64,000 nucleotides of DNA from Subdoligranulum variabile (GCA_004554775.1 SFKI01000009.1:1-64000); one strand, 5' to 3'; shown: positions 23,446-32,867, counted from the first letter of the stretch. The notes: generated from the sequence alone by a model not told the origin. Translations and numbers: made by a program.

Positions 23446-25434
23446 ATGGCAGAAGAAATCATCACCGAAACCAACCGCGAAACGGCCACAGACCATGCCT
23501 ACGGTGGTGCACAGATCCAGGTCCTGGAAGGACTCGAAGCTGTGCGCAAGCGCCCCGGCATGTATATTGGTTCCACCGGCCCGTCCGGCCTGCATCACCT
23601 GGTCTACGAAATCGTCGATAACGCCATCGACGAAGCGCTGGCCGGATACTGCACCCATATCGAAGTAACGATCAAACCCGGCAACATCATCGAAGTTTCC
23701 GATAACGGCCGCGGTATCCCCGTGGATATCCAGCCTAAGCTGGGCATCCCGGCCGTGACGGTCGTCTATACCGTGCTGCACGCCGGCGGTAAGTTCGGCG
23801 GCGAGGATTCCGGCTACAAGGTGGCCGGTGGTCTGCACGGCGTCGGTGCATCGGTTGTAAACGCCTTGTCTGAATGGCTGACCGTCCGCGTCCGCCGCGA
23901 CGGGGCCGAGTATGAGCAAAGCTTCAAGCGCGGCAAGCCCGATGGTGATTTGAAAAAAATTGGCGCAGCGGCATCCACCGGCACCACAGTAACCTTCAAG
24001 CCGGATCCGGAAATGTTCCAGGAAACCACGCTGTACCGCTATGAAACGCTGCTCAAGCGTCTGAGAGAAGAAGCGTTCCTGAACGCCGGTGTCCGCATCA
24101 CCCTGACAGACGAGCGCCCCGAAAGCGACCGCCCGCAGGAAGAAAAGAGCGAGGGCAGCGAGGTTCGCACCGAGACCATGTGCTACGAGGGCGGCATCCG
24201 TTCCTTCGTCAGCTACCTGTGCGAGCGCCGCGACCTCACCCCGCTGACCCCGCAGGTCATGTATATGAAAGGCGAGGGCCAGGGCGCCGTGGCCGAAGTG
24301 GCACTGCAATATTACGATAACAGCTATAACGAACTGTTGCTCAGCTTCGCCAACAACGTGCACACGCCCGAGGGCGGTACCCACGAGGAAGGCTTCAAGC
24401 TGGCCCTGACCCGCGTGCTGAACGAGTATGGCCGCGCCAAAGGCATCCTGAAAGATAAGGACGAGAACCTTTCCGGCCCTGACGCCCGCGAGGGTATTAT
24501 TGCCATCATCAGCGTGAAATTGCAGGAAGCACAGTTCGAGGGCCAGACCAAGGCCAAACTGGGCAATACTTTCATTAAGGGCCTGGTCAGCAATGTGGTA
24601 TACAAGGCACTGACCGAGTATTTTGAGGAAAATCCCGCCGTTGCCAAGGCCATTCTGGAAAAGGCCACCCAGGCCGCCCGCGCCCGCGCCGCCGCTAAAA
24701 AGGCCCGTGAGTTGGTCCGCCGCAAGAGCGCGCTGGAATCCAACCGCATGCCCGGCAAACTGGCTGACTGTCACGAAAAAGACCCCAGCAAGACCGAACT
24801 CTTTATCGTGGAGGGCGATTCTGCTGGCGGCTCGGCCAAGATGGGCCGAGATTCCAACATTCAGGCCATCCTGCCGCTTTGGGGCAAGATGCTGAACGTT
24901 GAAAAAGCCCGCGCTGACCGTATTTACGGCAACGATAAGCTGATGCCCGTCGTCACGGCACTGGGCACCGGCATTGGCGATGAGTTCGATATCTCCAAGG
25001 TGCGGTATCATAAGATCTTTATTATGGCCGATGCTGATGTTGACGGTTCGCATATCTGCACGCTGATGCTGACTTTCTTCTTCCGCTATATGCGCCCGCT
25101 GATCGACAACGGGTACGTGTACGTGGCCCAGCCGCCGCTGTTCAAGCTGCAAAAGGGCCAGACCGTTAAGTATGCCTATAATGACGATGAAATGAAGATT
25201 TTGAGCGCCGAAATGCCCGGTGCCAAAGTCAACCGCTACAAAGGCTTGGGCGAGATGAACCCCGACCAGCTGTGGGAGACCACGATGAACCCGGACAACC
25301 GCGTCATCGTGCAGATCAAAATCGAGGACGCCGAGCGCGCCGACGAAGCATTCAGCATCCTGATGGGCGAGCAGGTCGAACCCCGCCGTCAGTTCATCGA
25401 GAAAAACGCCAAATACGCGAACCTCGACGTGTAA
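23446..25434 (+). CDS. gyrB: DNA gyrase subunit B
   Basis: A 662-residue type IIA topoisomerase ATPase subunit. The GHKL ATPase domain shows DNAIDEALAGYC near residue 60, DNGRGIPVDI near 85 and GLHGVGASVVNALSEW near 125. The TOPRIM domain has EGDSAGGSAKMGRD near 455 and DADVDGSHI near 530, and the C-terminus shows RYKGLGEM. AGGAGG lies 11 bases before the ATG. With gyrA downstream it supplies negative supercoiling near the origin. A single repeat arm follows the stop codon. Confidence 0.98.
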   Translation: MAEEIITETNRETATDHAYGGAQIQVLEGLEAVRKRPGMYIGSTGPSGLHHLVYEIVDNAIDEALAGYCTHIEVTIKPGNIIEVSDNGRGIPVDIQPKLGIPAVTVVYTVLHAGGKFGGEDSGYKVAGGLHGVGASVVNALSEWLTVRVRRDGAEYEQSFKRGKPDGDLKKIGAAASTGTTVTFKPDPEMFQETTLYRYETLLKRLREEAFLNAGVRITLTDERPESDRPQEEKSEGSEVRTETMCYEGGIRSFVSYLCERRDLTPLTPQVMYMKGEGQGAVAEVALQYYDNSYNELLLSFANNVHTPEGGTHEEGFKLALTRVLNEYGRAKGILKDKDENLSGPDAREGIIAIISVKLQEAQFEGQTKAKLGNTFIKGLVSNVVYKALTEYFEENPAVAKAILEKATQAARARAAAKKARELVRRKSALESNRMPGKLADCHEKDPSKTELFIVEGDSAGGSAKMGRDSNIQAILPLWGKMLNVEKARADRIYGNDKLMPVVTALGTGIGDEFDISKVRYHKIFIMADADVDGSHICTLMLTFFFRYMRPLIDNGYVYVAQPPLFKLQKGQTVKYAYNDDEMKILSAEMPGAKVNRYKGLGEMNPDQLWETTMNPDNRVIVQIKIEDAERADEAFSILMGEQVEPRRQFIEKNAKYANLDV

Positions 25435-25475
25435 CCTACTTTCTTTGAAAAGAAAGTAGGAAAAGAAACTTTAAT
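25435..25475. repeat. composite hairpin element, copy C (left arm)
   Basis: CCTACTTTCTTT-GA-AAAGAAAGTAGG (25435-25460) begins at the base after the gyrB stop, followed by AAAAGAAACTTTAAT. There is no core or right arm before gyrA, so the hairpin sits in the gyrB-gyrA spacer. Confidence 0.75.
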
Positions 25476-25527
25476 CAGATTTCCCGATAAGTTGAGATAG
25501 AGATAAGATTTATTTTAAGGTGATAGA

Positions 25528-28107
25528 ATGGAAGAAAATATCATCATGGTGCCGGGGTCCGGCACTAAGGTCATTGTGCGCGATGTAAAACAGGAAATCG
25601 AGACAGCCTTTTTGGACTACTCGATGTCTGTTATCGTTGCGCGTGCATTGCCTGATGTGCGTGATGGCCTGAAACCTGTGCATCGACGTATCCTGTACAC
25701 GATGCACGAGCGCGGCAACGACCCGCAGCATCCCTACCGCAAATCCGCCGATACCGTCGGTGCTGTGCTGGGCTCGTACCACCCGCACGGCGACGCATCC
25801 GTTTACGATGCCATGGTTCGTCTGGCCCAGGATTTCAGCCTGCGTTACCCGCTGGTTGACGGCCAAGGCAACTTCGGTTCCGTGGACGGTGACCCCCCGG
25901 CTGCTTATCGTTATACCGAGGCCCGCATGTCCAAAATGGCGTGCGAAATGCTGACGGATATCGACAAAGATACCATCGACTGGGATCCCAACTTTGATGA
26001 GACCAAAAAGGAGCCCCATGTCCTGCCCAGCCGTTTCCCAAATCTGTTGGTCAACGGCAGCCAGGGTATTGCGGTCGGTATGGCCACCAACATCCCGCCG
26101 CATAACCTGCGCGAAATCGTCAACGGCATGGTCGCCCTTATCGACGACCCGGAAATTGACCTGGCCGGTCTGATGGAATACGTTAAAGGCCCGGATTTCC
26201 CCACCGGCGGCATTATCATGGGCCGTTCCGGCATCCGTGCTGCCTATGCCACCGGCCGCGGCAAAATCACGCTGCGCGGCCGTGCCGAGATCATTGAAAA
26301 GAAAAATGGCCGTTACGAGATCCTTATCAACGAGATCCCGTACATGGTCAATAAGACCCGCTTGATCGAATCTATTGCGGATCTCGTCAAGGATAAGCGC
26401 ATCGAGGGCATCAGCGACCTGAATGATGAATCTTCCAGCCGCACCGGTATGAAGATCGTCATCGAAATCAAGAAGGATGCGAACCCCCAGGTCGTGCTGA
26501 ACCAGCTCTACCGTTATACTCAGCTGCAAGACACCGTGGGTGTTATTATGCTGGCACTGGACGACGGCGTGCCTAAGATCATGAGCCTGAAAACCATGAT
26601 GGAACGCTATATTGAGTTCCAAATGCAGGTCATCCGCCGCCGTACCGCCTTTGACTTGAAGAAAGCCAAGGAGCGCGAGCATATCCTGGAAGGTCTGCAC
26701 AAGGCAGTTGACATCGTCGATGAGATTATCGCCACCATCCGCGCCTGCAAGGGCGGCTTTGCCGAGGCCCGCCAGGCTGTGATGGACAACTTCGGATTTG
26801 ATGAACTGCAGGCAGATGCCATCGTTAAGCTGCAATTAGGTCGTTTGGCTGGCCTGGAAATCCTCAAAATTGAGCAGGAATTGGGCGAGCTGCGAGCTGC
26901 CATTGCCGATTATGAGGACATCCTCTCCAACGACGAGCATGTCAAGAACATTGTCAAAACCGACCTGACCGCGCTGGCAGACAAGTACGGCGACGAGCGC
27001 CGCACGTCGATCGAGGCTGTTTCCGGCGAAGTTGATATTGAGGACCTGATCCCCGAGGAGACCTGCGTCTTTACGCTGACCCACGAGGGTTACATCAAGC
27101 GCACCACGCTGGACACCTATCAGGCACAGAACCGCGGCGGCCGCGGCGTGCAAGGCATGACCCAGAAGGACGACGACTTCACCGAGGAACTTTTCGTCGG
27201 CTCTACGCATGACTATATGCTGTTCATGACCGATCAGGGTCGCGTATACCGTCTGAAAGGCTATCAGGTGCCCGAAGGCAGCCGTACCGCCAAGGGTACG
27301 CACATCGTGAATCTGCTGCAACTGCAGGAGGGTGAAAAAGTTACCCTGATGCTGCAACAGGCCGCCGACGTGGACGAGGACAACACCTACGCAACGATGG
27401 TCACGAAGATGGGCCTTATCAAGCGTACGCCGCTGTCCCAGTTCCGCAACATCCGTAAAGCGGGCCTGATCGCCATTGCGCTGAACGAGGGCGACAGCCT
27501 GGTCTGGAGCCATCTGACCAAGGGCGACGATGAGATCATCGTTGCCACCCACGACGGCGCAGCCATCCACTTTACTGAGAACGGCGCCCGCGCCATGGGC
27601 CGTACCGGTCACGGCGTGCGTGTTATAAAGCTGCGCGAGGGTGACTATGTTATTGGTGCCGGGGTCTGCCGTCCGGGTGCCAGTGTGCTGACCATTACCG
27701 AGGAAGGCAAGGGACGCCGCAGCCGCATTGATGATTACCGCATCACCAACCGCGGTGGTCTGGGCATCCGTAACTACAACAATGGCGGTGTGGCTGGCAT
27801 CAAGATCGTGGATGATACCGACGACCTGATTCTTATCAGCCAGAACGGCATCCTCATTCGCATCCATGCAGCCGACATCAACACCCAGAGCCGTTACGGC
27901 AGCGGTGTGCGCGTCATGCGCTTGGTCGAGGGGGACAAGGTCGCTGTGGTGGCCCGCGTTGACCGAGACAACGAAGCAGAGACTGCCCAAATCGACAACG
28001 AGGGTGAAACTGACCCAACCCCGGAAGAACTGGCCGCCATCGAAGCCGAAGAGCTTGCTCAGGAAGCTGCTGAAGATGCAGCACCTATGGATGATGGCGA
28101 GGAATAA
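25528..28107 (+). CDS. gyrA: DNA gyrase subunit A
   Basis: An 859-residue gyrase A subunit. It has the winged-helix and tower region with active-site Tyr in AAYRYTEARM near residue 130, the quinolone-region segment YHPHGDASVYDAMVRLAQ near 85-105, a GyrA box-type motif QNRGGRGVQG near 535, and six-bladed C-terminal repeats up to an acidic tail. The residue matching E. coli Ser83 is Ala, as in mycobacteria. It follows gyrB by 93 bases, which include a hairpin arm. GGTGATAG precedes the ATG. Confidence 0.98.
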   Translation: MEENIIMVPGSGTKVIVRDVKQEIETAFLDYSMSVIVARALPDVRDGLKPVHRRILYTMHERGNDPQHPYRKSADTVGAVLGSYHPHGDASVYDAMVRLAQDFSLRYPLVDGQGNFGSVDGDPPAAYRYTEARMSKMACEMLTDIDKDTIDWDPNFDETKKEPHVLPSRFPNLLVNGSQGIAVGMATNIPPHNLREIVNGMVALIDDPEIDLAGLMEYVKGPDFPTGGIIMGRSGIRAAYATGRGKITLRGRAEIIEKKNGRYEILINEIPYMVNKTRLIESIADLVKDKRIEGISDLNDESSSRTGMKIVIEIKKDANPQVVLNQLYRYTQLQDTVGVIMLALDDGVPKIMSLKTMMERYIEFQMQVIRRRTAFDLKKAKEREHILEGLHKAVDIVDEIIATIRACKGGFAEARQAVMDNFGFDELQADAIVKLQLGRLAGLEILKIEQELGELRAAIADYEDILSNDEHVKNIVKTDLTALADKYGDERRTSIEAVSGEVDIEDLIPEETCVFTLTHEGYIKRTTLDTYQAQNRGGRGVQGMTQKDDDFTEELFVGSTHDYMLFMTDQGRVYRLKGYQVPEGSRTAKGTHIVNLLQLQEGEKVTLMLQQAADVDEDNTYATMVTKMGLIKRTPLSQFRNIRKAGLIAIALNEGDSLVWSHLTKGDDEIIVATHDGAAIHFTENGARAMGRTGHGVRVIKLREGDYVIGAGVCRPGASVLTITEEGKGRRSRIDDYRITNRGGLGIRNYNNGGVAGIKIVDDTDDLILISQNGILIRIHAADINTQSRYGSGVRVMRLVEGDKVAVVARVDRDNEAETAQIDNEGETDPTPEELAAIEAEELAQEAAEDAAPMDDGEE

Positions 28108-28118
28108 AGAGGATGTGT

Positions 28119-28293
28119 GTTACTTTCTTTGAAAAGAAAGTAACCAAAGAAACTTTCAATATAAAACACAAAAAGGACGATGCAGAGATAGATTCTGCAT
28201 CGTCCTTTTAATTTGCAGCAAAGGGCTATAAACCCATTCACGGGCTATAATATTAAAGTTTCTTTGCCTACTTTCTTTTCCAAAGAAAGTAGG
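28119..28293. repeat. composite hairpin element, copy D (complete)
   Basis: Left hairpin GTTACTTTCTTT/AAAGAAAGTAAC (28119-28144), spacer CAAAGAAACTTTCAATAT, central hairpin AAAAGGACGATGCAGA/TCTGCATCGTCCTTTT (28171-28209), then TATTAAAGTTTCTTTG and the right hairpin CCTACTTTCTTT/AAAGAAAGTAGG (28267-28293). The right end abuts the stop codon of the opposite-strand permease gene. The core can terminate both convergent transcripts. Confidence 0.85.
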
Positions 28294-29697
28294 TTAGTCG
28301 TGGCGGATGGCTTCCAAAGCGCTGATTTTAACGGCCTTGTTTGCCGGGAGAATACCAGAAATCAGGCCAATCAATGTAGCAAACACCAGGGCACCCAGCA
28401 TCAGCCAGAGAGGAATAATAGAAATGGTCGAACTCGACGCACCATACCCGCCCATAATGCCGGACAAATCCACATACTGCCCAAACGACGCCATGATCGT
28501 GGTCAGGTTGTTTAAGATGAAACTGACCAGCAGACTGATAAGCACGCCCAACACGCCGCCAATAAACCCAATGCAGGAGCTTTCCATCAAAAACATCGTG
28601 CGGATGTTTGCAATCTCACAACCCAACACCTTCATAACGCCAATTTCCCGGGTACGCTCATAGATGGCCATTGTCATGGTATTGATGATGTTGATGGCCG
28701 CAACCAGCAGGGAGACTGCCGCTACACCGCCAAAAATCATTTGACTGCGGAAAACCTGCTTCTGCATGTCCTCGCGCTGCTGGTTCGAGGACCAGGTGTT
28801 CTGGAATCCCAGCTCATGGATGGCTTCTTCCACATCACCGACATTTTTCAGGTCGTCGACCTTTACATAAACCTGGTCGTAGGAAGAATTGGTATCCTTG
28901 ATTTTTTCCATTTTGTTGTACGCGGCTTCAATCACTTTCAGGTTTTGCATGCTCATGATAATGCCGCTTTGGGTCCACCAACCCTTGGAAACATCCTGTT
29001 GCAGTTTGCCGACAACTTCCAGCTCCCATGTCTGAGATTTGGCGTTGGCATCATCGCCGGTCGTGATGGTAAGGGTAAATTTATCTTTGTCAACATCCAC
29101 AAACGGAGGCAGCTCGTTGCCGTTGGAGTCCGTCTCGCCCTGCCAGCGGTAACGCTTGGGGCTGTTTTCGCTGCGTCGGCTGTCGTAAAAATTGTAACCC
29201 GTGTACTCACACACCAAAATCGGGATTTTTTTGGATTGCGCATTGATAACATTTGTGTCCAACCATCGGCCGGATTCCAGCGCAAAGCCCATCGGCTCCA
29301 GAGCCACAGGGTCCAGCGCTGTAATGCTGCCAATATTCGTCACATAACGGTTATTGCGCCCGGCTGTGATCGTGCCATTCAAATTATAGGGATTGGTAAA
29401 CGGGGTAGCCGCCAGTACATGGCCTAACTCACGAATCTGCGTCAGTGCGGCATCGTCCAGTTTGATGGCTTTACCGTCGCTGCCGATGGAAATGCCGCCG
29501 CCGTAGATTTCAATCTGGGTCAGGTCGCCCCAGCTCTGGATCATCTCATCGTTAGCCTGGTTCTGGGCAATTCCCAGGGAAATCATCAGCACGACCATGC
29601 AGGTGCCGATCACAACACCCACTAGCGTCAGCGCGGTACGGCCCTTGCGGCGTAAAAGATTGCGCGCCGAAAGGCTGATCTCATCAGATATCTTCAT
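28294..29697 (-). CDS. MacB-type ABC transporter permease
   Basis: A 467-residue FtsX/MacB-family permease. One membrane segment near residues 20-45 (LTLVGVVIGTCMVVLMISLG) is followed by a large extracytoplasmic domain (about 45-330) and three C-terminal membrane helices with the FtsX motif YERTREIGVMKVLGC near 355 and the end ISGILPANKAVKISALEAIR. MacB-type systems move signals or substrates mechanically across the envelope without typical substrate tunnels. The start at 29697 has GAGG upstream and overlaps the preceding gene by 14 bases; 29709 is the alternative. It forms an operon with the exported protein and the ATPase upstream. Confidence 0.9.
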   Translation of the reverse strand: MKISDEISLSARNLLRRKGRTALTLVGVVIGTCMVVLMISLGIAQNQANDEMIQSWGDLTQIEIYGGGISIGSDGKAIKLDDAALTQIRELGHVLAATPFTNPYNLNGTITAGRNNRYVTNIGSITALDPVALEPMGFALESGRWLDTNVINAQSKKIPILVCEYTGYNFYDSRRSENSPKRYRWQGETDSNGNELPPFVDVDKDKFTLTITTGDDANAKSQTWELEVVGKLQQDVSKGWWTQSGIIMSMQNLKVIEAAYNKMEKIKDTNSSYDQVYVKVDDLKNVGDVEEAIHELGFQNTWSSNQQREDMQKQVFRSQMIFGGVAAVSLLVAAINIINTMTMAIYERTREIGVMKVLGCEIANIRTMFLMESSCIGFIGGVLGVLISLLVSFILNNLTTIMASFGQYVDLSGIMGGYGASSSTISIIPLWLMLGALVFATLIGLISGILPANKAVKISALEAIRHD

Positions 29698-31093
29698 CGC
29701 TGTCCTCATCCAAAGCAGCCAGGGCCTTGGCCTTCTTGCGTTTGCGCACGATCACGACCACCACAACGGCCACGACCACACCCACGCAGACAACGATCAG
29801 CACCCAGCCCCACACCGGCATACCGGTCTGCTGGGGTTCGTCCATGCTGGGGTCGTAGTCCGGCATGGCATCCTCGTAGTTCACTTCTTCCGCTGTAGCA
29901 GTAAAATCTTTGCTGATGGTGCGGGGGTTGCCGCTGGCATCTTCGTAGTTCAGGGTGATGATGCCGGAAATATTGCCTGCGGCGTCGGGGGTAATGTCAA
30001 AGTCAACGCTGCCCTCGGTGCCGGCGTTCAGGTTGCCCAGATACTGGTAGCTTTCGCTGCCCAGATTGGTGCCGGTCAGGCGGGCTTCCAGGTTGCCGAT
30101 GGGATTTTTGCCTTTGTTGACATAGCTCAGGGTCACGCTGCCGGTATCGCCCACCATCATGGTATCGGCACTCAGTTGCAGTTGGCCGACTTCAAAGCGG
30201 TCCGGCTGGCTGACAGGGATAGAAATGGTCGTGGTAGAGCTGACCGCCTTGCCGGTAATGTCACCAACAGCGGTCATGTTTACGGTAATATCGGCCACGG
30301 TGCCGGTAAAACCGGCGGCAGGCAGCACCGAGAAGTTGACATCACGCATCGACTTGGCCGCCATGCTGCCCACATAGTTGGACAGGCTGCCGCCGTTCAG
30401 CGAGATATTTTCCGGCAGAGTCAGCGAGACGATGACATCGTTCAGCGTTTCGTTGCCGTCTGTCGCATACAGGCCCAGCGAGAGGGTAAAGGGGGTGCCC
30501 GCTGTTACGGCGTCGCCATAGTTGGAGGTGCGCACCAGCAGGTTGGGGGTGGTGGTCTGGTCCTTGTCCACACACTGGCCCAGCGTTACGCTGAACTGCT
30601 GTATGGGCTTGCTGGTATCCAGGTAGCTCAGGTTGATGGGCAGGGTATTGCCGCCGCCGTTGTAGATCACGTCGCGGAACAAAAGGACGTAGCTATAATA
30701 ATTATACTGTGGGTCTTTGCGGGTCTGATCCGGGTCATCGTTGCTTTCAAACAACTGCCCAATCTCACCAGTGCCCGTGTAAGTAAAGATGGACGAGTTG
30801 ATGCGGGCCACGATATCTTCAGCTTTTACAGAGTACCGTGCCGAGGAATGGTCGACCACTTGCAGAACGATATTTACCTTGTCGCCGACGTTCAAGGTGG
30901 TAATCTCACCGCCTGCAGGGGTAGTTACCGTATAACCGGTAACATACACACCCTCGGTGGAAGTGACCACGGTAGAATTGTTGTTATTATTGCCGGAGTC
31001 GGAATCCGAATTATTATTATCATCCGCCCAGACAGGCAGAGAAAGCGCTGCCGCCAGCATAAGCACCATCAACAGGGAAAATAAGCGTTTCAA
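29684..31093 (-). CDS. exported, membrane-anchored beta-sandwich protein of an ABC operon
   Basis: A 469-residue protein with a signal peptide (KRLFSLLMVLMLAAALSLPVWA), an Asn/Ser/Asp-rich low-complexity stretch, repeated extracellular beta-sandwich-like regions (COG1361/CARDB-like style), and a C-terminal transmembrane helix with a basic then acidic tail (KRKKAKALAALDEDSDEDI). I do not recognise a specific family name with certainty. Encoded between the ATPase and permease, it probably acts as an extracytoplasmic partner of the transporter. The start is TTG at 31093 with GGAGG 7 bases upstream; the ATGs at 31114 and 31111 precede this site and are rejected. Confidence 0.8.
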   Translation of the reverse strand: MKRLFSLLMVLMLAAALSLPVWADDNNNSDSDSGNNNNNSTVVTSTEGVYVTGYTVTTPAGGEITTLNVGDKVNIVLQVVDHSSARYSVKAEDIVARINSSIFTYTGTGEIGQLFESNDDPDQTRKDPQYNYYSYVLLFRDVIYNGGGNTLPINLSYLDTSKPIQQFSVTLGQCVDKDQTTTPNLLVRTSNYGDAVTAGTPFTLSLGLYATDGNETLNDVIVSLTLPENISLNGGSLSNYVGSMAAKSMRDVNFSVLPAAGFTGTVADITVNMTAVGDITGKAVSSTTTISIPVSQPDRFEVGQLQLSADTMMVGDTGSVTLSYVNKGKNPIGNLEARLTGTNLGSESYQYLGNLNAGTEGSVDFDITPDAAGNISGIITLNYEDASGNPRTISKDFTATAEEVNYEDAMPDYDPSMDEPQQTGMPVWGWVLIVVCVGVVVAVVVVVIVRKRKKAKALAALDEDSDEDI

Positions 31094-31110
31094 GGGAAAA
31101 CCTCCATACA

Positions 31111-31893
31111 TCAATTACTTTTTTCTTTGGCTGCGTCGCCGCCAATGGCCATATCGCCTTGCAAGTCGGCAAACAACGCTTCACGGTTGCGGGTCTTGGT
31201 GACTTCGTCCTGTACAACGTTGGAGCAGACTTTGCCGTCCAAAATCGTTACAACCCGGTCGGCACATCCGGCCAGTTCCGGCTCATGCGTGACCATGACG
31301 AAAGTTACCTGCTGATTTTTGGTCAGCTCCAGCATGCGGTACAGTACCTGCTTGCTGGTTTTCGAGTCCAGGTTGCCGGTGGGTTCGTCTGCAAAAATAA
31401 CCTTCGGGTTGCTGACAAATGCGCGGGCAATGCCTACGCGCTGCTGCTGGCCGCCGCTCATCTCGGTGGGCAGGTGGTTGGCGCGGCCTAAAAGACCCAT
31501 GCTTTTCAGTTCCTTACGGGCCAGCTTCAGGCGGGTCTTTTTGTCTATGCCCTTAAACATCAACGGCAGTGCGACGTTTTCTGCGGCGGTCATTGTGGGC
31601 AGCAGGTTGTAGCTCTGGAAAATGAATCCCAAATGCTGTTGCCGGAACTGCGCCAGTTCTGTCTCATTCATGGCGCTGATCTCGTGTTTGCCGATGAACA
31701 CCTTGCCGCGGGTGGGCTTTTCCAACCCGGCCAGCTGATTCAGCAGGGTAGACTTGCCGCTGCCGGACTGGCCGACGATGCAGCAAAACTCGCCTTTTTC
31801 AATCGTAAGATCCACGTCATTCAGCGCTACAACGCGCTCTTTTCCAACGGCGTAGACCTTGCGCAGCTTTTCGGTATGTATGATGGGTGCCAA
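31111..31893 (-). CDS. MacB/LolD-type ABC transporter ATPase
   Basis: A 260-residue ABC ATPase. Walker A GQSGSGKSTLLNQLAG is near residue 40, the Q-loop FIFQSYNLLPTMTAAENV near 90, the ABC signature MSGGQQQRVGIARAF near 145, and Walker B VIFADEPTGNLDS near 165, the last being typical of the LolD/MacB/FtsE group. The start is TTG at 31893 with AAAGGGGGC upstream. It is the first gene of a three-gene operon (ATPase, exported protein, permease) and is divergent from trmO. Confidence 0.93.
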   Translation of the reverse strand: MAPIIHTEKLRKVYAVGKERVVALNDVDLTIEKGEFCCIVGQSGSGKSTLLNQLAGLEKPTRGKVFIGKHEISAMNETELAQFRQQHLGFIFQSYNLLPTMTAAENVALPLMFKGIDKKTRLKLARKELKSMGLLGRANHLPTEMSGGQQQRVGIARAFVSNPKVIFADEPTGNLDSKTSKQVLYRMLELTKNQQVTFVMVTHEPELAGCADRVVTILDGKVCSNVVQDEVTKTRNREALFADLQGDMAIGGDAAKEKSN

Positions 31894-31970
31894 GAATTCG
31901 CCCCCTTTAAAAATGTACTTCTATTTTACCATAAAACGTAGAAAATAGGAAGATAGACAGATGTAAAAGT

Positions 31971-31999
31971 TTGAAATGCAGGTCTTTTTCCTATATAAT
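31971..31999 (+). promoter_or_regulatory. trmO promoter
   Basis: TTGAAA (31971-31976), 17-base spacer and perfect TATAAT (31994-31999), 26 bases before the trmO start. Confidence 0.75.
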
Positions 32000-32024
32000 A
32001 GGAAAAAGAGGGGAGAGTGTTACG

Positions 32025-32705
32025 ATGGAGACTACAATTCGTCCCATTGCCTATATAAAAAGTGATTTTACCGATAAATTCGGCATACCGCGCCAAAGCG
32101 GCCTGGTGCCGGAGTTGACCGCCCGCATCGTGTTTGAGCCGGAATACCGCGACCCCAACGCACTGGTGGGGCTGGATGGCTACAGCCACCTTTGGCTGAT
32201 ATGGCAGTTCTCGACAGTGGCGGCTGAATACGCCGCCGGTAAAAGCTGGCGGCCCACCGTGCGTCCGCCGCGCCTGGGTGGAAATGCCCGGCGCGGTGTG
32301 TTTGCCACCCGCAGCCCGTACCGCCCCAATGCGCTGGGGCTTTCCTGCGTGGAGCTTGCAGGCATCGAAAACGGTGATATTCTGGTAAAGGGAGCCGACC
32401 TTTTGGACGGCACGCCAATCTTTGACATCAAGCCCTACCTGCCGTACGTGGATGCCCACCCCGAAGCGCGCGGCGGTTTTACCGAGCAGACGGCGTCCTA
32501 CGCGCTGAAGGTAAACTGTCCGCAACCGCTTTTGGACAAACTGCCCAAAGAAAAGCAGGCTGCACTGTTGGGTGTGCTGAAAAACGACCCACGCCCAGCC
32601 TACCAGCACGACCCGGACCGTATATATGCCATGGATTTTGGCGGATATCGGGTACAGTTCCGGGTAAGTGAGACATCATTAACTGTCATTGACATTCAAA
32701 AATAG
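32025..32705 (+). CDS. trmO: tRNA (N6-threonylcarbamoyladenosine37-N6)-methyltransferase TrmO
   Basis: A 226-residue member of the TsaA/TrmO family, a beta-barrel SAM methyltransferase that makes m6t6A37 in tRNA. Conserved segments are RPIAYIKSDFTDKFGIPRQSG split over residues 6-26 (first part), DGYSHLWLIWQF near 50, FATRSPYRPNALGLS near 90, and DGTPIFDIKPYLPY near 128. The ATG at 32025 follows GAGGGGAGAG. It stands alone with its own promoter. Confidence 0.9.
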   Translation: METTIRPIAYIKSDFTDKFGIPRQSGLVPELTARIVFEPEYRDPNALVGLDGYSHLWLIWQFSTVAAEYAAGKSWRPTVRPPRLGGNARRGVFATRSPYRPNALGLSCVELAGIENGDILVKGADLLDGTPIFDIKPYLPYVDAHPEARGGFTEQTASYALKVNCPQPLLDKLPKEKQAALLGVLKNDPRPAYQHDPDRIYAMDFGGYRVQFRVSETSLTVIDIQK

Positions 32706-32838
32706 TCATACTACCGTTTGCCAAAAAAATAACAGTCCTGAAAATGTCCCTGCAAAACGGGTAAAAAAACTGCCGTTTGGTGAAAATGGTCAAAATGTAC
32801 ACAACAGACAAAAAAATCTGTGCAATATTCTAAATAAA

Positions 32839-32867
32839 ACCCCTTTACGAATGGGGGCGTTTTTTGG
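32839..32867 (+). terminator. weak terminator-like hairpin before por
   Basis: CCCC-TTTACGAAT-GGGG followed by GCGTTTTTT. The stem is short. It may overlap a promoter (TTACGA, 17 bases, TACAAT at 32867-32874) for the oxidoreductase. No gene lies in 32706-33006. Confidence 0.4.

Noticed and set aside
23377..25152. 591-codon frame antisense to gyrB
   Set aside because: No motif and entirely within gyrB; typical shadow frame in GC-rich DNA.
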